A DNA stretch of 64,000 bases, taken from assembly GCA_944320015.1 (NCBI GenBank), contig CALUFO010000009.1:58688-122687 (forward strand). Reading direction: 5' to 3'. This document shows, piece after piece, positions 10,310 through 19,734 of the stretch. The stretch is from an uncultured Barnesiella sp. GTDB lineage: Bacteria > Bacteroidota > Bacteroidia > Bacteroidales > Barnesiellaceae. The notes under the pieces were generated by a model, which had not been told where the DNA came from, ran no database searches, and was given only the letters and a program-made list of their open reading frames with translations. Every line of letters starts with the position of its first letter. Positions within the stretch are counted from its first letter, which is position 1. The translations under genes and the position numbers were made by a program.

Positions 10310-10417
10310 AGATTTTTTATTGTTTTATATAGGTAAAAGAGTCGAAACATTTTTGCTTAAAATAGAATTATGATTTTTATAAGTTTTATTTTTGCAGCTA
10401 TAAAAAGAGGAGTATTT

Positions 10418-11197
10418 ATGCAGACCGTATTGTTTCACGAAATCATATTTGGTCCCATACACAGTCGTCGTTTGGGAATATCGTTGGGAGTGAACTTGTT
10501 ACCGACAGATGGCAAGTTGTGTTCGTTTGATTGTGTTTATTGCGAATGCGGATACAATGCGCAAGGGGTGGGCAAGAGCGGGTTGCCTTCGTCCGATAGG
10601 GTGGAGGAGGAATTGAAAGCTCGCTTGAAATCCATGCACGAGGCGGGAGAGAAACTCGATGTGATTACTTTTGCCGGGAATGGAGAGCCTACTTTGCACC
10701 CCGAGTTCGAGAAGATTATAGATACTACACTCTATTTGCGGGATCATTATTATCCTGAGGCTAAAATAAGTGTTTTGTCCAACGCTACCCGCATTCACGA
10801 CGAATCGGTATTCAGGGCTTTGAACAGGGTGGATAACAATATTCTCAAACTCGATTCCCTCCGCCCCGAAACGGTTATGTTGATTGATAATCCCAATGAC
10901 CCTCATTTCGACATAGACCGGGTGGTGAAGGATTTGAAGCGTTTCTCGGGCAATGTGATTATTCAAACGATGTTTTTACGAGGTTGGCATGGCGGAGTGC
11001 GCATAGATAATACCGTCGAGGAAGAGCTTGAACCGTGGTTGAAGGCCTTGCAATATATTTCGCCCCGCTCGGTGATGGTTTATACGATCGACCGAAAAAC
11101 GCCCGAGGAGTCGCTCGAAAAAGTTTCTTGTGAGGAATTGGAACAAATAGCCATTCGGGTGAAAGCGCTGGGTATAGAGGTTTCTGTCTCGGCTTGA
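10418..11197 (+). CDS. radical SAM protein (COG0731-like)
   Basis: The Cys triad CSFDCVYC near residue 34 binds the SAM-cleaving [4Fe-4S] cluster, and TFAGNGEPTLHPEF is the GGE-like SAM-binding motif of this subfamily. The start used here has GAGGAG eight bases upstream and gives 259 residues beginning MQTVLFHEIIFGPIHSRRLG; an in-frame ATG 48 bases earlier precedes a possible TATTTTTG promoter box (10387-10394). Related proteins are annotated as Fe-S oxidoreductases without assigned substrate. It stands alone, just beyond the origin-like region. Confidence 0.88.
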   Translation: MQTVLFHEIIFGPIHSRRLGISLGVNLLPTDGKLCSFDCVYCECGYNAQGVGKSGLPSSDRVEEELKARLKSMHEAGEKLDVITFAGNGEPTLHPEFEKIIDTTLYLRDHYYPEAKISVLSNATRIHDESVFRALNRVDNNILKLDSLRPETVMLIDNPNDPHFDIDRVVKDLKRFSGNVIIQTMFLRGWHGGVRIDNTVEEELEPWLKALQYISPRSVMVYTIDRKTPEESLEKVSCEELEQIAIRVKALGIEVSVSA

Positions 11198-11225
11198 TGT
11201 GAAAAGTTTTTTATGATTATATAAA

Positions 11226-11263
11226 AAAACACCCGATGCGACCTGTTTCGCATCGGGTGTTTT
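11226..11263. terminator. bidirectional intrinsic terminator
   Basis: A 15-bp stem (11226-11240 with 11249-11263) with A-run on one side and T-run on the other separates the convergent radical SAM and leucine-rich-repeat genes. Confidence 0.85.
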
Positions 11264-11287
11264 CGTTTGAACGGATAAGAAAAAGTT

Positions 11288-14236
11288 TTATTCTACGACT
11301 ACTTTTTGACAGAGTGTCGATAGCGAGTTGTAAACTTTCACTATGTAAATACCTGTGTTAAGGTTTAGGTTTCTTTCGCCATAGATTTTTCCTTCCCAAG
11401 CCAGACTTCCGCTTGTGGTATAAATTTGAGCTGACGCATTTTCGGCGGCGATATTGAGATAACCGGGTGTGCTCCATACTTTTATACCTGTATTTTCCAC
11501 TTCATCGACGGCCGAGCCTTCGTCAAAGGTGGCTGTAATCGTCGAAGCCATTTTTACGACAAACTCGCCGTTTGTCACGCTCACACCGTTTACCCATACA
11601 TTTTTCAGATAGAAGCCTTCGTCGGGATTTCCGGTTATGGTTACGGTGGTATTTTTGGTCACTTTGTCGCCCGAGTTTACGATTTGATTATCGCTGTTTT
11701 TCAGTTCCAAAGTACCGTTTTCGGTAGGTTCTATGGTGATGTAGGCCTCGTCGCAGCCGCTACCGTCGCCGATTTGCGATACTTTCCAACCTTTTTTCGT
11801 GGCGATAGAGGTTTCGCTTGTTTCGGCCTCGTTGGCATTGTTGGTGCCTACAACGAAAAGGTTGGTATTTGTGGGTGTCGTGGCGCAAATAGGCAGGTAA
11901 TAGTACAAGTCGTTGAGTTCGCAGGCAGTCATGCTGTTACCCGAGTATTCGAGATAGTTGAGTGCGAGGTTGTTCGACAGGTCGATGGGGTCGAGTTGGT
12001 TGTCGTTGCAGAAAAGGCGCTCGAGCTTGGTGTTGTTCGAGAGATCGAGTGTTGTGAGTTTGTTGTTCAAGCAGGTGAGTCGCACCAGTTGCGGATTGTG
12101 GCTCACATCGAGGGTTGTCAATCCGTTGTTGGCACATTGCAGTTCTTGCAATTCGGCGAGCATACTCACATCGAGAGAGCCCAGTTGCGGGTTGTTCTGC
12201 ACGTCGAGCAACATCAGTTTGGTGTTGTTGGTGAGTGTGATTGCCGAGAGTGAATTGTTTTTCACGACAGCTTCTTCGAGTTCGGTATTTTTCGACAGGT
12301 CGAGCGAGGTCAATTCGCAGTTGTAACAAGTGAGCGAGAAAAGTTTGGTGTTGTTCGATAAGTCGAGTGTGCCGATGCTGTTGTAGGAGCAATCGAGTTT
12401 GGTCAATTCGGTGTTCTTCGACAGGTCGAGCGAGGTAATGCCGGTCCCGTAGCATTCGAGGGTAGCCAGTATGACATTATGCGACACATCGAGCGAAACC
12501 AATTTGTTATCAGAGCAATCGAAGTAATCGATCAAACCGTTGATGCGCACGGTCGTGCCTTTGGAATTACCGTCGATTCTTGTGATAGTCTCGTTGTCGA
12601 TAGTTCGAGTTTCCCATTCGCCGTTGCCCCAGTCTATTTCTACTTCGGTCTCGGGATCGATACCGCTTATCGCGAACGAAAGTGTGGCGTTGGATTCTAC
12701 ACCCATTTCGATGTAGTTGCTCGACGCTTCGGGAGCAAATATAGCCGAAACGGTGACATTCTCGGTGGCTGCGAATATATTGCCGCTGATACGTTCGCCA
12801 TTCACTTCGTAGTAGCGCACTTGGTAATTTTCAATAGGAGTGGCCTCGATATATGTGGGCACGCCCGCTTCGATGAGGTTGCCTTCTATCGGGTGCAATT
12901 CGTGTTTAACGAGGTCGGGTTGGGAGAGTTTCAACGTTCCAAATTCCGACTCTGTTATCGTTACAGTCACCTCGTTGCAAGTGGCGCTGCCGTCGCCTTT
13001 CACATCGGTTGTCCATTTTGCCTCGGTCGCGAGGTTTGTATCGGAGGTTTCGGCGTTGCTGCCTTCGAGCAGGAGGTTGGTGTTGGTGTTGGCGCTATCG
13101 AGTCCCGGCAGGGTTTGGTACATGAAATTGAGACTGCAAGGATTCATTCCCGGGTTATTGCGGATGTCGATGTATTTGAGTCCTTGATTGTAATAGAAAT
13201 CGAAGAAAGTGAACAGGTTGTTTTGAGCCCAAAAATTTTCCAAGAAAGAGTTTTGGCTGAGGTCTATTTCTTTCAGTTGGTTATTTCCGCATTTCAGCGA
13301 CGTGAGTCGGGGCATGTTGGTAACATCGATTTCTTTCAACAGGTTGCCGTCGCACGACAGGTTTTTGATATTGGGATTTCCCGAGAGGTCGAGACTTTCT
13401 ATTTGGTTGTTGGAGCACGCCAAATCCATTAAAGCCGTGTTAGCAAATACATTCAATTCGGTCAGATAGTTGTCGTTGCAGTAGAGTTTTTCCAATGCGG
13501 TATTTTTCGACAAATCCAAACTCATGATGTTGTTGTTGCGCACATCGAGTTGATATAGTTTGGTTAGGTTCGATACGTCCAAGTCCATGAGGGCGTTGCC
13601 TTCCAAGTTGATTTGGTATAAATTGGGACAGCCCGAGAGGTCGATAGCGCTGATGTCGTTGTAATAGGCGGTGAGATATTCCAGTTTACCACCTTCTTCG
13701 GGTAGAATGATAGTGGTGATAGCGCCTTTTTCATTGGGATCCGAATTGTCGTTCCTGTCGTAGCGGCAATCGAGTGATATCAAATTTTTATGCTCCGAGA
13801 GATTGAGAAACATCAACTTGGGATTGTTGTAGCAGTTGAGTGTTTCGAGGTTTAAGGCGCCCGAGAGGTCGAGATTGGTGCGCTCGATTTCATTTTGGTA
13901 GCATTCGAGGGTTGTCAACTCGGGTTCGTTGATGATCGAGATAGAGGTGATATGAGCCTCGGAGCAGTCGAACATACGCATGGGCGAGAGTATCCGAATC
14001 GTGTCGCCTACTTGGGTTCCGCTTACATTTTTGGTCAACATACCGTCTATGGTATATTCTTTTTGAACTCCGTCGCCCCAGTCGACAATCACTTTACCGT
14101 CTGTGGCCACCGGTGTGGGATAGAGGGTAACTTCGCTTCCCAGTTCGAGCGAAGTGGTGAGTTTTATTTCACCTTGCATGGTCGAAAGACCCAAGGCTGC
14201 ACACAAAGTAATCAGAAAACATGTAACTTTTTTCAT
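11288..14236 (-). CDS. secreted leucine-rich-repeat protein with T9SS sorting domain
   Basis: A 982-residue exported protein. A signal peptide occupies residues 1-22. Two similar modules follow: each opens with a VDWGDG or IDWGNG element, continues with many repeats of about 21 residues of the type LDLSKNTELTKLDCSYN, and closes with a beta-sandwich repeat (FGTLKLSQPDL; NGTLELKNSDNQI) of the kind found in bacterial surface proteins. The last 70 residues (GIKVWSTPGYLNI to LNLNTGIYIVKVY) form a Por secretion-tail domain, so export by type IX secretion and a surface location are inferred. Such proteins usually bind host or glycan partners; the ligand is unknown. The TPR regulator gene lies 166 bases upstream on the same strand. 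Confidence 0.9.
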   Translation of the reverse strand: MKKVTCFLITLCAALGLSTMQGEIKLTTSLELGSEVTLYPTPVATDGKVIVDWGDGVQKEYTIDGMLTKNVSGTQVGDTIRILSPMRMFDCSEAHITSISIINEPELTTLECYQNEIERTNLDLSGALNLETLNCYNNPKLMFLNLSEHKNLISLDCRYDRNDNSDPNEKGAITTIILPEEGGKLEYLTAYYNDISAIDLSGCPNLYQINLEGNALMDLDVSNLTKLYQLDVRNNNIMSLDLSKNTALEKLYCNDNYLTELNVFANTALMDLACSNNQIESLDLSGNPNIKNLSCDGNLLKEIDVTNMPRLTSLKCGNNQLKEIDLSQNSFLENFWAQNNLFTFFDFYYNQGLKYIDIRNNPGMNPCSLNFMYQTLPGLDSANTNTNLLLEGSNAETSDTNLATEAKWTTDVKGDGSATCNEVTVTITESEFGTLKLSQPDLVKHELHPIEGNLIEAGVPTYIEATPIENYQVRYYEVNGERISGNIFAATENVTVSAIFAPEASSNYIEMGVESNATLSFAISGIDPETEVEIDWGNGEWETRTIDNETITRIDGNSKGTTVRINGLIDYFDCSDNKLVSLDVSHNVILATLECYGTGITSLDLSKNTELTKLDCSYNSIGTLDLSNNTKLFSLTCYNCELTSLDLSKNTELEEAVVKNNSLSAITLTNNTKLMLLDVQNNPQLGSLDVSMLAELQELQCANNGLTTLDVSHNPQLVRLTCLNNKLTTLDLSNNTKLERLFCNDNQLDPIDLSNNLALNYLEYSGNSMTACELNDLYYYLPICATTPTNTNLFVVGTNNANEAETSETSIATKKGWKVSQIGDGSGCDEAYITIEPTENGTLELKNSDNQIVNSGDKVTKNTTVTITGNPDEGFYLKNVWVNGVSVTNGEFVVKMASTITATFDEGSAVDEVENTGIKVWSTPGYLNIAAENASAQIYTTSGSLAWEGKIYGERNLNLNTGIYIVKVYNSLSTLCQKVVVE

Positions 14237-14402
14237 ACGCTTTGTTTTATTTTTATGTTTTGTATTGGATATTTCTGCTGAAATGAAATTTCAATATTAC
14301 AAAAATCGAAAAAAAATAGCTATTTATCAATATAGTGAGCGTTGCTATTTCTGTAAAAATAGTAATTGATAATCAATTGATTATAAAATAATACGTTGCA
14401 AA

Positions 14403-15800
14403 TTAACGTTTCGTGGCATTTTCTTCTCCCAAAATGACGATAGCCAATCCTCCTTCCAGAAAGTTTTTTGGGATTCTTTTTTTTATACGGGTACGCTGTG
14501 AGCGTATGGTTTCGCTGCTTATTCCCCGGCAGGCTGCACACTCTTTGGTAGAGAATCCCAATTGAAGCAAAGCGCACAGAAAGGCGTCGTTGTCGCTTAG
14601 CGGCACAATGTTGGAGAGGTGTTGTAGGTAGGTATCGAACGCTTTCAGGATAATAGTTTGGAATTTTTTTTGTTCGTCGTAGCTGAGCGATATTTTCTCG
14701 TCGGTTATTTTTTTGTAGAGGGAGGCATAGTCGTCGCTTGTTTTGAAATCTTTGCCGCATCTCTCCCCGGCTTTGCGAATAATCTCTATGATTTGCAATT
14801 CACGGTTTTCATTTTCTTGGGTACGGGCTTTTTGGTGTTCCCATTTCTGGGCGAACATTTGTTCGCTGCGCCGTTTCAAATGCTTGCGGTAGAGGGCGAA
14901 AACACCTATCGATAGGAGCAGTACGATAGCGATACAGACGACGATCGACAAGATGAGGCGCTGGCGGTTTTCTTCCTCGATGTTCAAGGTTATCCGCCGG
15001 TGTTCCTGCTGGTCTATTTGGTGAGATATGGCCTTGTTCTCGATGGAGTCGGAGAGTCGGTAGGCTTCTTGTAGGTAGAGGTATTTCAGCGAGTCGTTTA
15101 CACCGGCTTCTTTCGGTAGTTCGGCGAGTTTGAAATAGGCCGACGCCTTGACCGATTTTTCTTCGCTACGGCTTGCCTCTTCGAGGTAGAGTAGGGCCGA
15201 GTCGTATTGCATTTGCATGGCAAATAGCTGGCCTCTCACGGCGTAGTTTCGCAGGCGTTTTATTTGGTCTTCGGTCAAATCCAGCGCTTTGGCATTATAT
15301 TTCAGGGCGGTCGCGAGGTCGTTTTTCTGTTTGTAGGCGCTGCTGAGGTTGTTGTAGACCGACGATTGTTCTTCCCGGCTTTGTATTTTTTCGAAAAAGA
15401 GTAGGGGTTTTTCGAAGTAAGCCAGCGCACTGTCACGGTCTTTATAGAGGAAATAAAATTTGCCCATGCCACGGTAGGCGTGCGATAGGTTGGTCTTATC
15501 GTCGAGATTTTTCGAGACCTCCCGAGCCTGCAAGTAGGAGTCCCATGCCGTTTCGTAAAGATTGTGTTTGAGCAGGAGGTCACCTATTTGGTTGTAGATG
15601 CGGCCTTTTAGCTCTTTATTCCCCGATTTTCCGAGTTGTTTCAAGGCTTCGTGGTAAAGGGTGACGGCCGAGTCGGGCATGTGGCGCTCTTCCATATCCA
15701 GCCCGTTGAGATAGAGCGATTCGGCTTTTTCGGAGTGATAGCGGTTGCACGATCCTAATAGGATCGATAGACATATCGTGAAAATAAACCTCCGTATCAT
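14403..15800 (-). CDS. TPR lipoprotein-type sensor with C-terminal helix-turn-helix
   Basis: The 465 residues begin with a lipoprotein-like signal (ICLSILLGSCNR), followed by tetratricopeptide repeats (about 25-250), one transmembrane helix (LILSIVVCIAIVLLLSIGVF, about 282-301), a charged coiled coil, and a C-terminal LuxR-like helix-turn-helix (FSTKECAACRGISSETIRSQ). This architecture is common in Bacteroidota and suggests an envelope sensor acting directly on DNA. A CAAAGGTA box (15826-15833, minus strand) sits just upstream of the start. It precedes the repeat-protein gene on the same strand, so regulation of that gene is plausible but unproven. Confidence 0.82.
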   Translation of the reverse strand: MIRRFIFTICLSILLGSCNRYHSEKAESLYLNGLDMEERHMPDSAVTLYHEALKQLGKSGNKELKGRIYNQIGDLLLKHNLYETAWDSYLQAREVSKNLDDKTNLSHAYRGMGKFYFLYKDRDSALAYFEKPLLFFEKIQSREEQSSVYNNLSSAYKQKNDLATALKYNAKALDLTEDQIKRLRNYAVRGQLFAMQMQYDSALLYLEEASRSEEKSVKASAYFKLAELPKEAGVNDSLKYLYLQEAYRLSDSIENKAISHQIDQQEHRRITLNIEEENRQRLILSIVVCIAIVLLLSIGVFALYRKHLKRRSEQMFAQKWEHQKARTQENENRELQIIEIIRKAGERCGKDFKTSDDYASLYKKITDEKISLSYDEQKKFQTIILKAFDTYLQHLSNIVPLSDNDAFLCALLQLGFSTKECAACRGISSETIRSQRTRIKKRIPKNFLEGGLAIVILGEENATKR

Positions 15801-15915
15801 GGCCGAGTAAAAATAGTATGATTTACAAAGGTAGCGATTAATTCACGATTTTGGAACAAGAATATGAACTTCTGTTTTGCTCCGGATGGTTCTTTTAAAC
15901 AGGGTTAAAAGAAAA

Positions 15916-15949
15916 AACAAGGGTGTACCTTGTGCGATACACCCTTGTT
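15916..15949 (-). terminator. intrinsic terminator of the fumarate reductase operon
   Basis: A 12-bp perfect stem (15916-15927 with 15938-15949) is followed on the minus strand by a T-rich run, just after the frdB stop. Confidence 0.85.
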
Positions 15950-15970
15950 GGGATACAGATGGGATTTTGT

Positions 15971-16726
15971 TTAATCTTTCAGTTTGGCGCAGATAAACTC
16001 GCGGTTCAAGCGGGCGATATTGGTCAACGAGATGTTTTTGGGGCATTCGGCGGCGCAAGCACCTGTATTGGTACAGTTACCGAATCCCAGTTCGTCCATT
16101 TTGGCAACCATGGCGCGGGCGCGTTCGGCAGCCTCTACGCGGCCTTGCGGAAGGAGAGCGAACTGGCTGACCTTGGCCGAGACGAACAGCATGGCCGAGC
16201 CATTTTTACAAGCAGCCACACAGGCTCCGCAACCGATACAGGTAGCCGAGTCCATGGCCTCGTCGGCATCGATTTTGGAAATGGGAATTGCGTTGGCATC
16301 TTGTGCGCCGCCGGTGTTTACCGAGATGTAACCGCCGGCTTGTTGTATTTTGTCGAATGCCCGACGGTCGACCATCAAGTCGCGTATTACCGGGAATCCG
16401 GCCGAGCGCCACGGCTCGATTGTAATCACGTCGCCATCGTTGAACTTGCGCATGTGCAATTGGCAAGTCGTCACGCTGGTGTCGGGTCCGTGGGGGTGTC
16501 CGTTGATATAGAGCGAACACATACCGCAGATACCTTCGCGGCAGTCGTGATCGAATACTACGGGTTCTTTGCCTTCGTTGATGAGTTGCTCGTTGAGCAA
16601 GTCGAGCATTTCGAGGAAAGAACTGTCGGTAGACACACCGTTGAGTTTATATTCCTCAAATCTACCTTTTTCTTTGGGCCCTTTTTGGCGCCAAACTTTG
16701 AGTGTTATATTTATTGTTTTTTCCAT
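15971..16726 (-). CDS. frdB: fumarate reductase/succinate dehydrogenase iron-sulfur subunit
   Basis: Electron-transfer subunit of the membrane fumarate reductase, which uses menaquinol to reduce fumarate in anaerobic Bacteroidales. Three cluster motifs are visible in order: the [2Fe-2S] group [15 protein letters not shown], the [4Fe-4S] group [11 protein letters not shown], and the C-terminal [15 protein letters not shown] that supplies the remaining cluster ligands. It is the last gene of a C-A-B operon, 46 bases after frdA. By sequence alone it could equally be called sdhB; reduction of fumarate is inferred from lifestyle. Confidence 0.96.
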   Translation of the reverse strand: MEKTINITLKVWRQKGPKEKGRFEEYKLNGVSTDSSFLEMLDLLNEQLINEGKEPVVFDHDCREGICGMCSLYINGHPHGPDTSVTTCQLHMRKFNDGDVITIEPWRSAGFPVIRDLMVDRRAFDKIQQAGGYISVNTGGAQDANAIPISKIDADEAMDSATCIGCGACVAACKNGSAMLFVSAKVSQFALLPQGRVEAAERARAMVAKMDELGFGNCTNTGACAAECPKNISLTNIARLNREFICAKLKD

Positions 16727-16772
16727 AACTTTATCGTGTTATACCGGAATTAAAAAACGGCGATTAGACAAA

Positions 16773-18794
16773 TTATTTCTTGTAGTTACGTTGTTGAACT
16801 TTGATTGCTTCGTATTTCAGTTCTTCTTTCAATAGTTCGGGCTGTTTGTCTTCGCCTTGGTATTTCCAGCAACTTACATACATAAAGTGTTCGTCGTCGC
16901 GTTTGGCTTCTCCGTCTTCGGTTTGATACTCTTCGCGGAAGTGTCCGCCGCAAGATTCTTCACGGTTGAGGGCGTCGAGAGCCATCAACTTGGCTATTTC
17001 GAGGAAGTCTTCTACCCGCAGGGCTTTTTCGAGCTCGACGTTGAGCGTGTTGGCTTCGCCGGGGATACGCACATTGGAGTAGAATTCTTTTTTCACCTCT
17101 TCGATTTTTTTGAGAGCGGTTTCCAGTCCAGCTTTGTTACGGCCCATACCCACATATTCTACCATGATGTGACCCAGCTCTTTGTGGATAGAGTCTACCG
17201 AGCGTTTGCCCTTGATGTTCATCAGTCGCTCGATGCGGGCTTTCACGGCTTTTTCGGCCTCTTCAAATTCGGGCAGGTCGGTCGAGAAGCGGGGCACTTG
17301 AATTTGGTCGGAGAGGTAGTTTTGAATCGTGTAGGGAAGCACGAAATATCCGTCGGCCAAACCTTGCATCAAGGCCGATGCACCCAAGCGGTTGGCGCCG
17401 TGGTCCGAGAAGTTGGCCTCACCGATGGCAAACAGACCGGGTATCGAAGTCATCAGTTCATAGTCGACCCAGATACCGCCCATCGTGTAGTGCGAAGCGG
17501 GGTAGATCATCATAGGCGTTTCGTAGGGGTTGTCGTCTACGATTTTCTCATACATTTGGAAGAGGTTTCCGTAACGGCCGGCTACGGCTTCTTTTCCTTT
17601 TATTTGAATAGCGGCTTCTTCTCCGCCGAGGCTTTCGATCACATGGTGGTCGAGACCTTGAATGGCTTGTTTACCCAAGCGCTCGATACTTTCTTTGAAG
17701 TCGAGGTACACGGCATAACCGGTTGCTCCTACCCCGTAACCGGCGTCGCAACGCTCTTTGGCGGCACGCGAAGCTACGTCGCGGGGGACGAGGTTCCCGA
17801 ATGCGGGATAACGGCGTTCCAAGTAATAGTCGCGGTCTTCTTCTTTGATGTCGGTCGGTTTCAGTTTGCCGGCGCGGATAGCCTCGGCGTCTTCTTTTTT
17901 CTTCGGTACCCAGATGCGGCCATCGTTACGCAGCGACTCCGACATCAGTGTCAATTTCGATTGAAATTCGCCGTGAGCCGGGATACAGGTGGGGTGAATC
18001 TGAGCATAAGCGGGGTTGGCGAAATAGGCGCCTTTGTGGTAGCATTGAACCGCAACCGAGCCGTTCGAGGCCATGGCGTTGGTCGAGAGGAAATATACGT
18101 TGCCATATCCGCCAGTAGCGATTACCACGGCGTGGGCGGCGAAGCGTTCGATTTCGCCGGTTACCAAGTTACGGGCGATGATACCGCGGGCGCGGCCGTC
18201 GATAACTACGAGGTCGAGCATCTCGTAGCGGGTATATTGTTTTACCGTGCCTTTTTTCACCTGACGGTTGAGCGATGCGTATGCGCCCAGCAATAGTTGT
18301 TGTCCGGTCTGACCTTTGGCGTAGAATGTGCGCGACACCTGTGCGCCGCCAAACGAACGGTTGGCCAGTTGGCCTCCATATTCCCGGGCGAAAGGTACAC
18401 CTTGTGCCACACATTGGTCGATGATGTTGTTCGAGACTTCGGCCAGACGATATACGTTGGCTTCGCGGGCACGATAGTCGCCACCTTTGATCGTGTCGTA
18501 GAACAAGCGGTACACCGAGTCGCCGTCGTTTTGGTAGTTTTTGGCGGCGTTGATACCTCCTTGGGCGGCGATAGAGTGCGCGCGGCGGGGCGAGTCTTGG
18601 ATACAGAAGTTCAGTACATTGAATCCCAGTTCACCGAGGGTGGCGGCAGCCGATCCTCCGGCGAGACCCGTACCTACGACGATAATGTCAAGACGGCGTT
18701 TGTTGGCCGGGTTCACCAGTTTTTGGTGAGCTTTGTAATTGGTCCACTTTTCGGCCAAAGGGCCTTCGGGTATTTTAGAATCTATGGTAGACAT
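16773..18794 (-). CDS. frdA: fumarate reductase/succinate dehydrogenase flavoprotein subunit
   Basis: Catalytic subunit interconverting fumarate and succinate. The 673 residues show the FAD-binding [17 protein letters not shown] near residue 36, the flavin-attachment [15 protein letters not shown], the substrate-loop region [19 protein letters not shown] with the catalytic Arg, [11 protein letters not shown], and [19 protein letters not shown]. The length and sequence style match the Bacteroides/B. subtilis type with a single five-helix anchor rather than the four-subunit E. coli enzyme. Middle gene of the operon. Confidence 0.97.
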   Translation of the reverse strand: MSTIDSKIPEGPLAEKWTNYKAHQKLVNPANKRRLDIIVVGTGLAGGSAAATLGELGFNVLNFCIQDSPRRAHSIAAQGGINAAKNYQNDGDSVYRLFYDTIKGGDYRAREANVYRLAEVSNNIIDQCVAQGVPFAREYGGQLANRSFGGAQVSRTFYAKGQTGQQLLLGAYASLNRQVKKGTVKQYTRYEMLDLVVIDGRARGIIARNLVTGEIERFAAHAVVIATGGYGNVYFLSTNAMASNGSVAVQCYHKGAYFANPAYAQIHPTCIPAHGEFQSKLTLMSESLRNDGRIWVPKKKEDAEAIRAGKLKPTDIKEEDRDYYLERRYPAFGNLVPRDVASRAAKERCDAGYGVGATGYAVYLDFKESIERLGKQAIQGLDHHVIESLGGEEAAIQIKGKEAVAGRYGNLFQMYEKIVDDNPYETPMMIYPASHYTMGGIWVDYELMTSIPGLFAIGEANFSDHGANRLGASALMQGLADGYFVLPYTIQNYLSDQIQVPRFSTDLPEFEEAEKAVKARIERLMNIKGKRSVDSIHKELGHIMVEYVGMGRNKAGLETALKKIEEVKKEFYSNVRIPGEANTLNVELEKALRVEDFLEIAKLMALDALNREESCGGHFREEYQTEDGEAKRDDEHFMYVSCWKYQGEDKQPELLKEELKYEAIKVQQRNYKK

Positions 18795-18830
18795 AACAAT
18801 TGTTTTTCTGTGAATAAATAGGTTGGTTTA

Positions 18831-19520
18831 TTAAAGGGTGCAGGCTTCACAACCGATGAGGCTCATGACATAGAACGAGATGGCAACGGCGGCGAAACCC
18901 AGACACACGATGGTTGTGAAGACATTGGAGATACATTTCCAGCGGTTGAACCACACATGGTTGTTGATACCGAGGGTTTGCATGGCGCTCCAAAATCCGT
19001 GTGTGAGGTGGAACCACAAAGCGGCAAACCAGATGAGATAAATAACTACATAGACAGGGCAGCTGAATGTCTCGCGAATCAAGGCGATACCGTCGTGAGG
19101 ATTCACTTCGGGCAAGTGGCCTATGATTTCGTTCAACTGCATTTTGTACCAGAAGTTGAAAAGGTGCAATGCCAATCCCAACAATACGACGATACCCAAG
19201 ACGAGCATGTTTTGCGATGCCCATTCTACGGTTTGAGGCCGTGTATTCACCAAATAACGGTCGTTCCCGCGGGCCTTCCGGTTTTGCCAAGTCAGCCAAA
19301 ATGCGTAGATAATGTGCAGAACTGCTCCCGCAGCGATGAGTACGGTTCCTGCCAAGGCATACCAGTTAGCCCCCAAAAATTGGCAAACGGCATTGTAGCC
19401 GGCAGGGCTGATTAACGCCACTAAGTTCATACACATGTGAAACGTTAAAAATAGGACGAGAAAGAGTCCGGTGACACTCATGACTACTTTTCGCCCTATG
19501 GACGAGTTACTTAACCACAT
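18831..19520 (-). CDS. frdC: fumarate reductase/succinate dehydrogenase cytochrome b subunit
   Basis: Membrane anchor of the complex, expected to hold two haems b and the menaquinone site. From MWLSNSSIGRKVVMSV there are five hydrophobic helices, with candidate haem-ligand His residues in FHMCMNLVAL, LHIIYAFWLT, ALHLFNFWYKM and WFHLTHGFWS. A longer reading to 19583 would run into the promoter box, so the start at 19520 is preferred. First gene of the operon. Confidence 0.94.
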   Translation of the reverse strand: MWLSNSSIGRKVVMSVTGLFLVLFLTFHMCMNLVALISPAGYNAVCQFLGANWYALAGTVLIAAGAVLHIIYAFWLTWQNRKARGNDRYLVNTRPQTVEWASQNMLVLGIVVLLGLALHLFNFWYKMQLNEIIGHLPEVNPHDGIALIRETFSCPVYVVIYLIWFAALWFHLTHGFWSAMQTLGINNHVWFNRWKCISNVFTTIVCLGFAAVAISFYVMSLIGCEACTL

Positions 19521-19580
19521 AGGATTTGAATTTAAGTTATTATTTGTTGTAAATATTAAATGATGCAATCTTGCACGATG

Positions 19581-19612
19581 CAAAAGTAAATGAAGTGTGC
19601 GGAATATACAAG
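19581..19612 (-). promoter_or_regulatory. promoter of frdCAB
   Basis: On the minus strand CTTG (19609-19612), a 20-base spacer and TACTTTTG (19581-19588) match the Bacteroidota consensus; transcription would begin near 19575 with a leader of about 55 bases. Confidence 0.65.
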
Positions 19613-19734
19613 CTAATAAGGAAATATTTCTTTAATGTATAATGCGTTGTCCCCGGTTCCCCCAAATGATAAAGATTGCAAATTGCTCTTTTTTTATCAA
19701 AATATATCTATCTTTGTCTCCGTATCAATAAAAA

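Noticed and set aside
11950..12480. Repeating 60-66 base DNA units resembling a CRISPR or tandem repeat array
   Set aside because: The periodicity is that of the leucine-rich repeats in the coding frame; units are diverged and no spacer/repeat organisation exists.
16857..18296. Open + strand frame of about 480 codons
   Set aside because: Antisense to frdA; mirror of its codon pattern.
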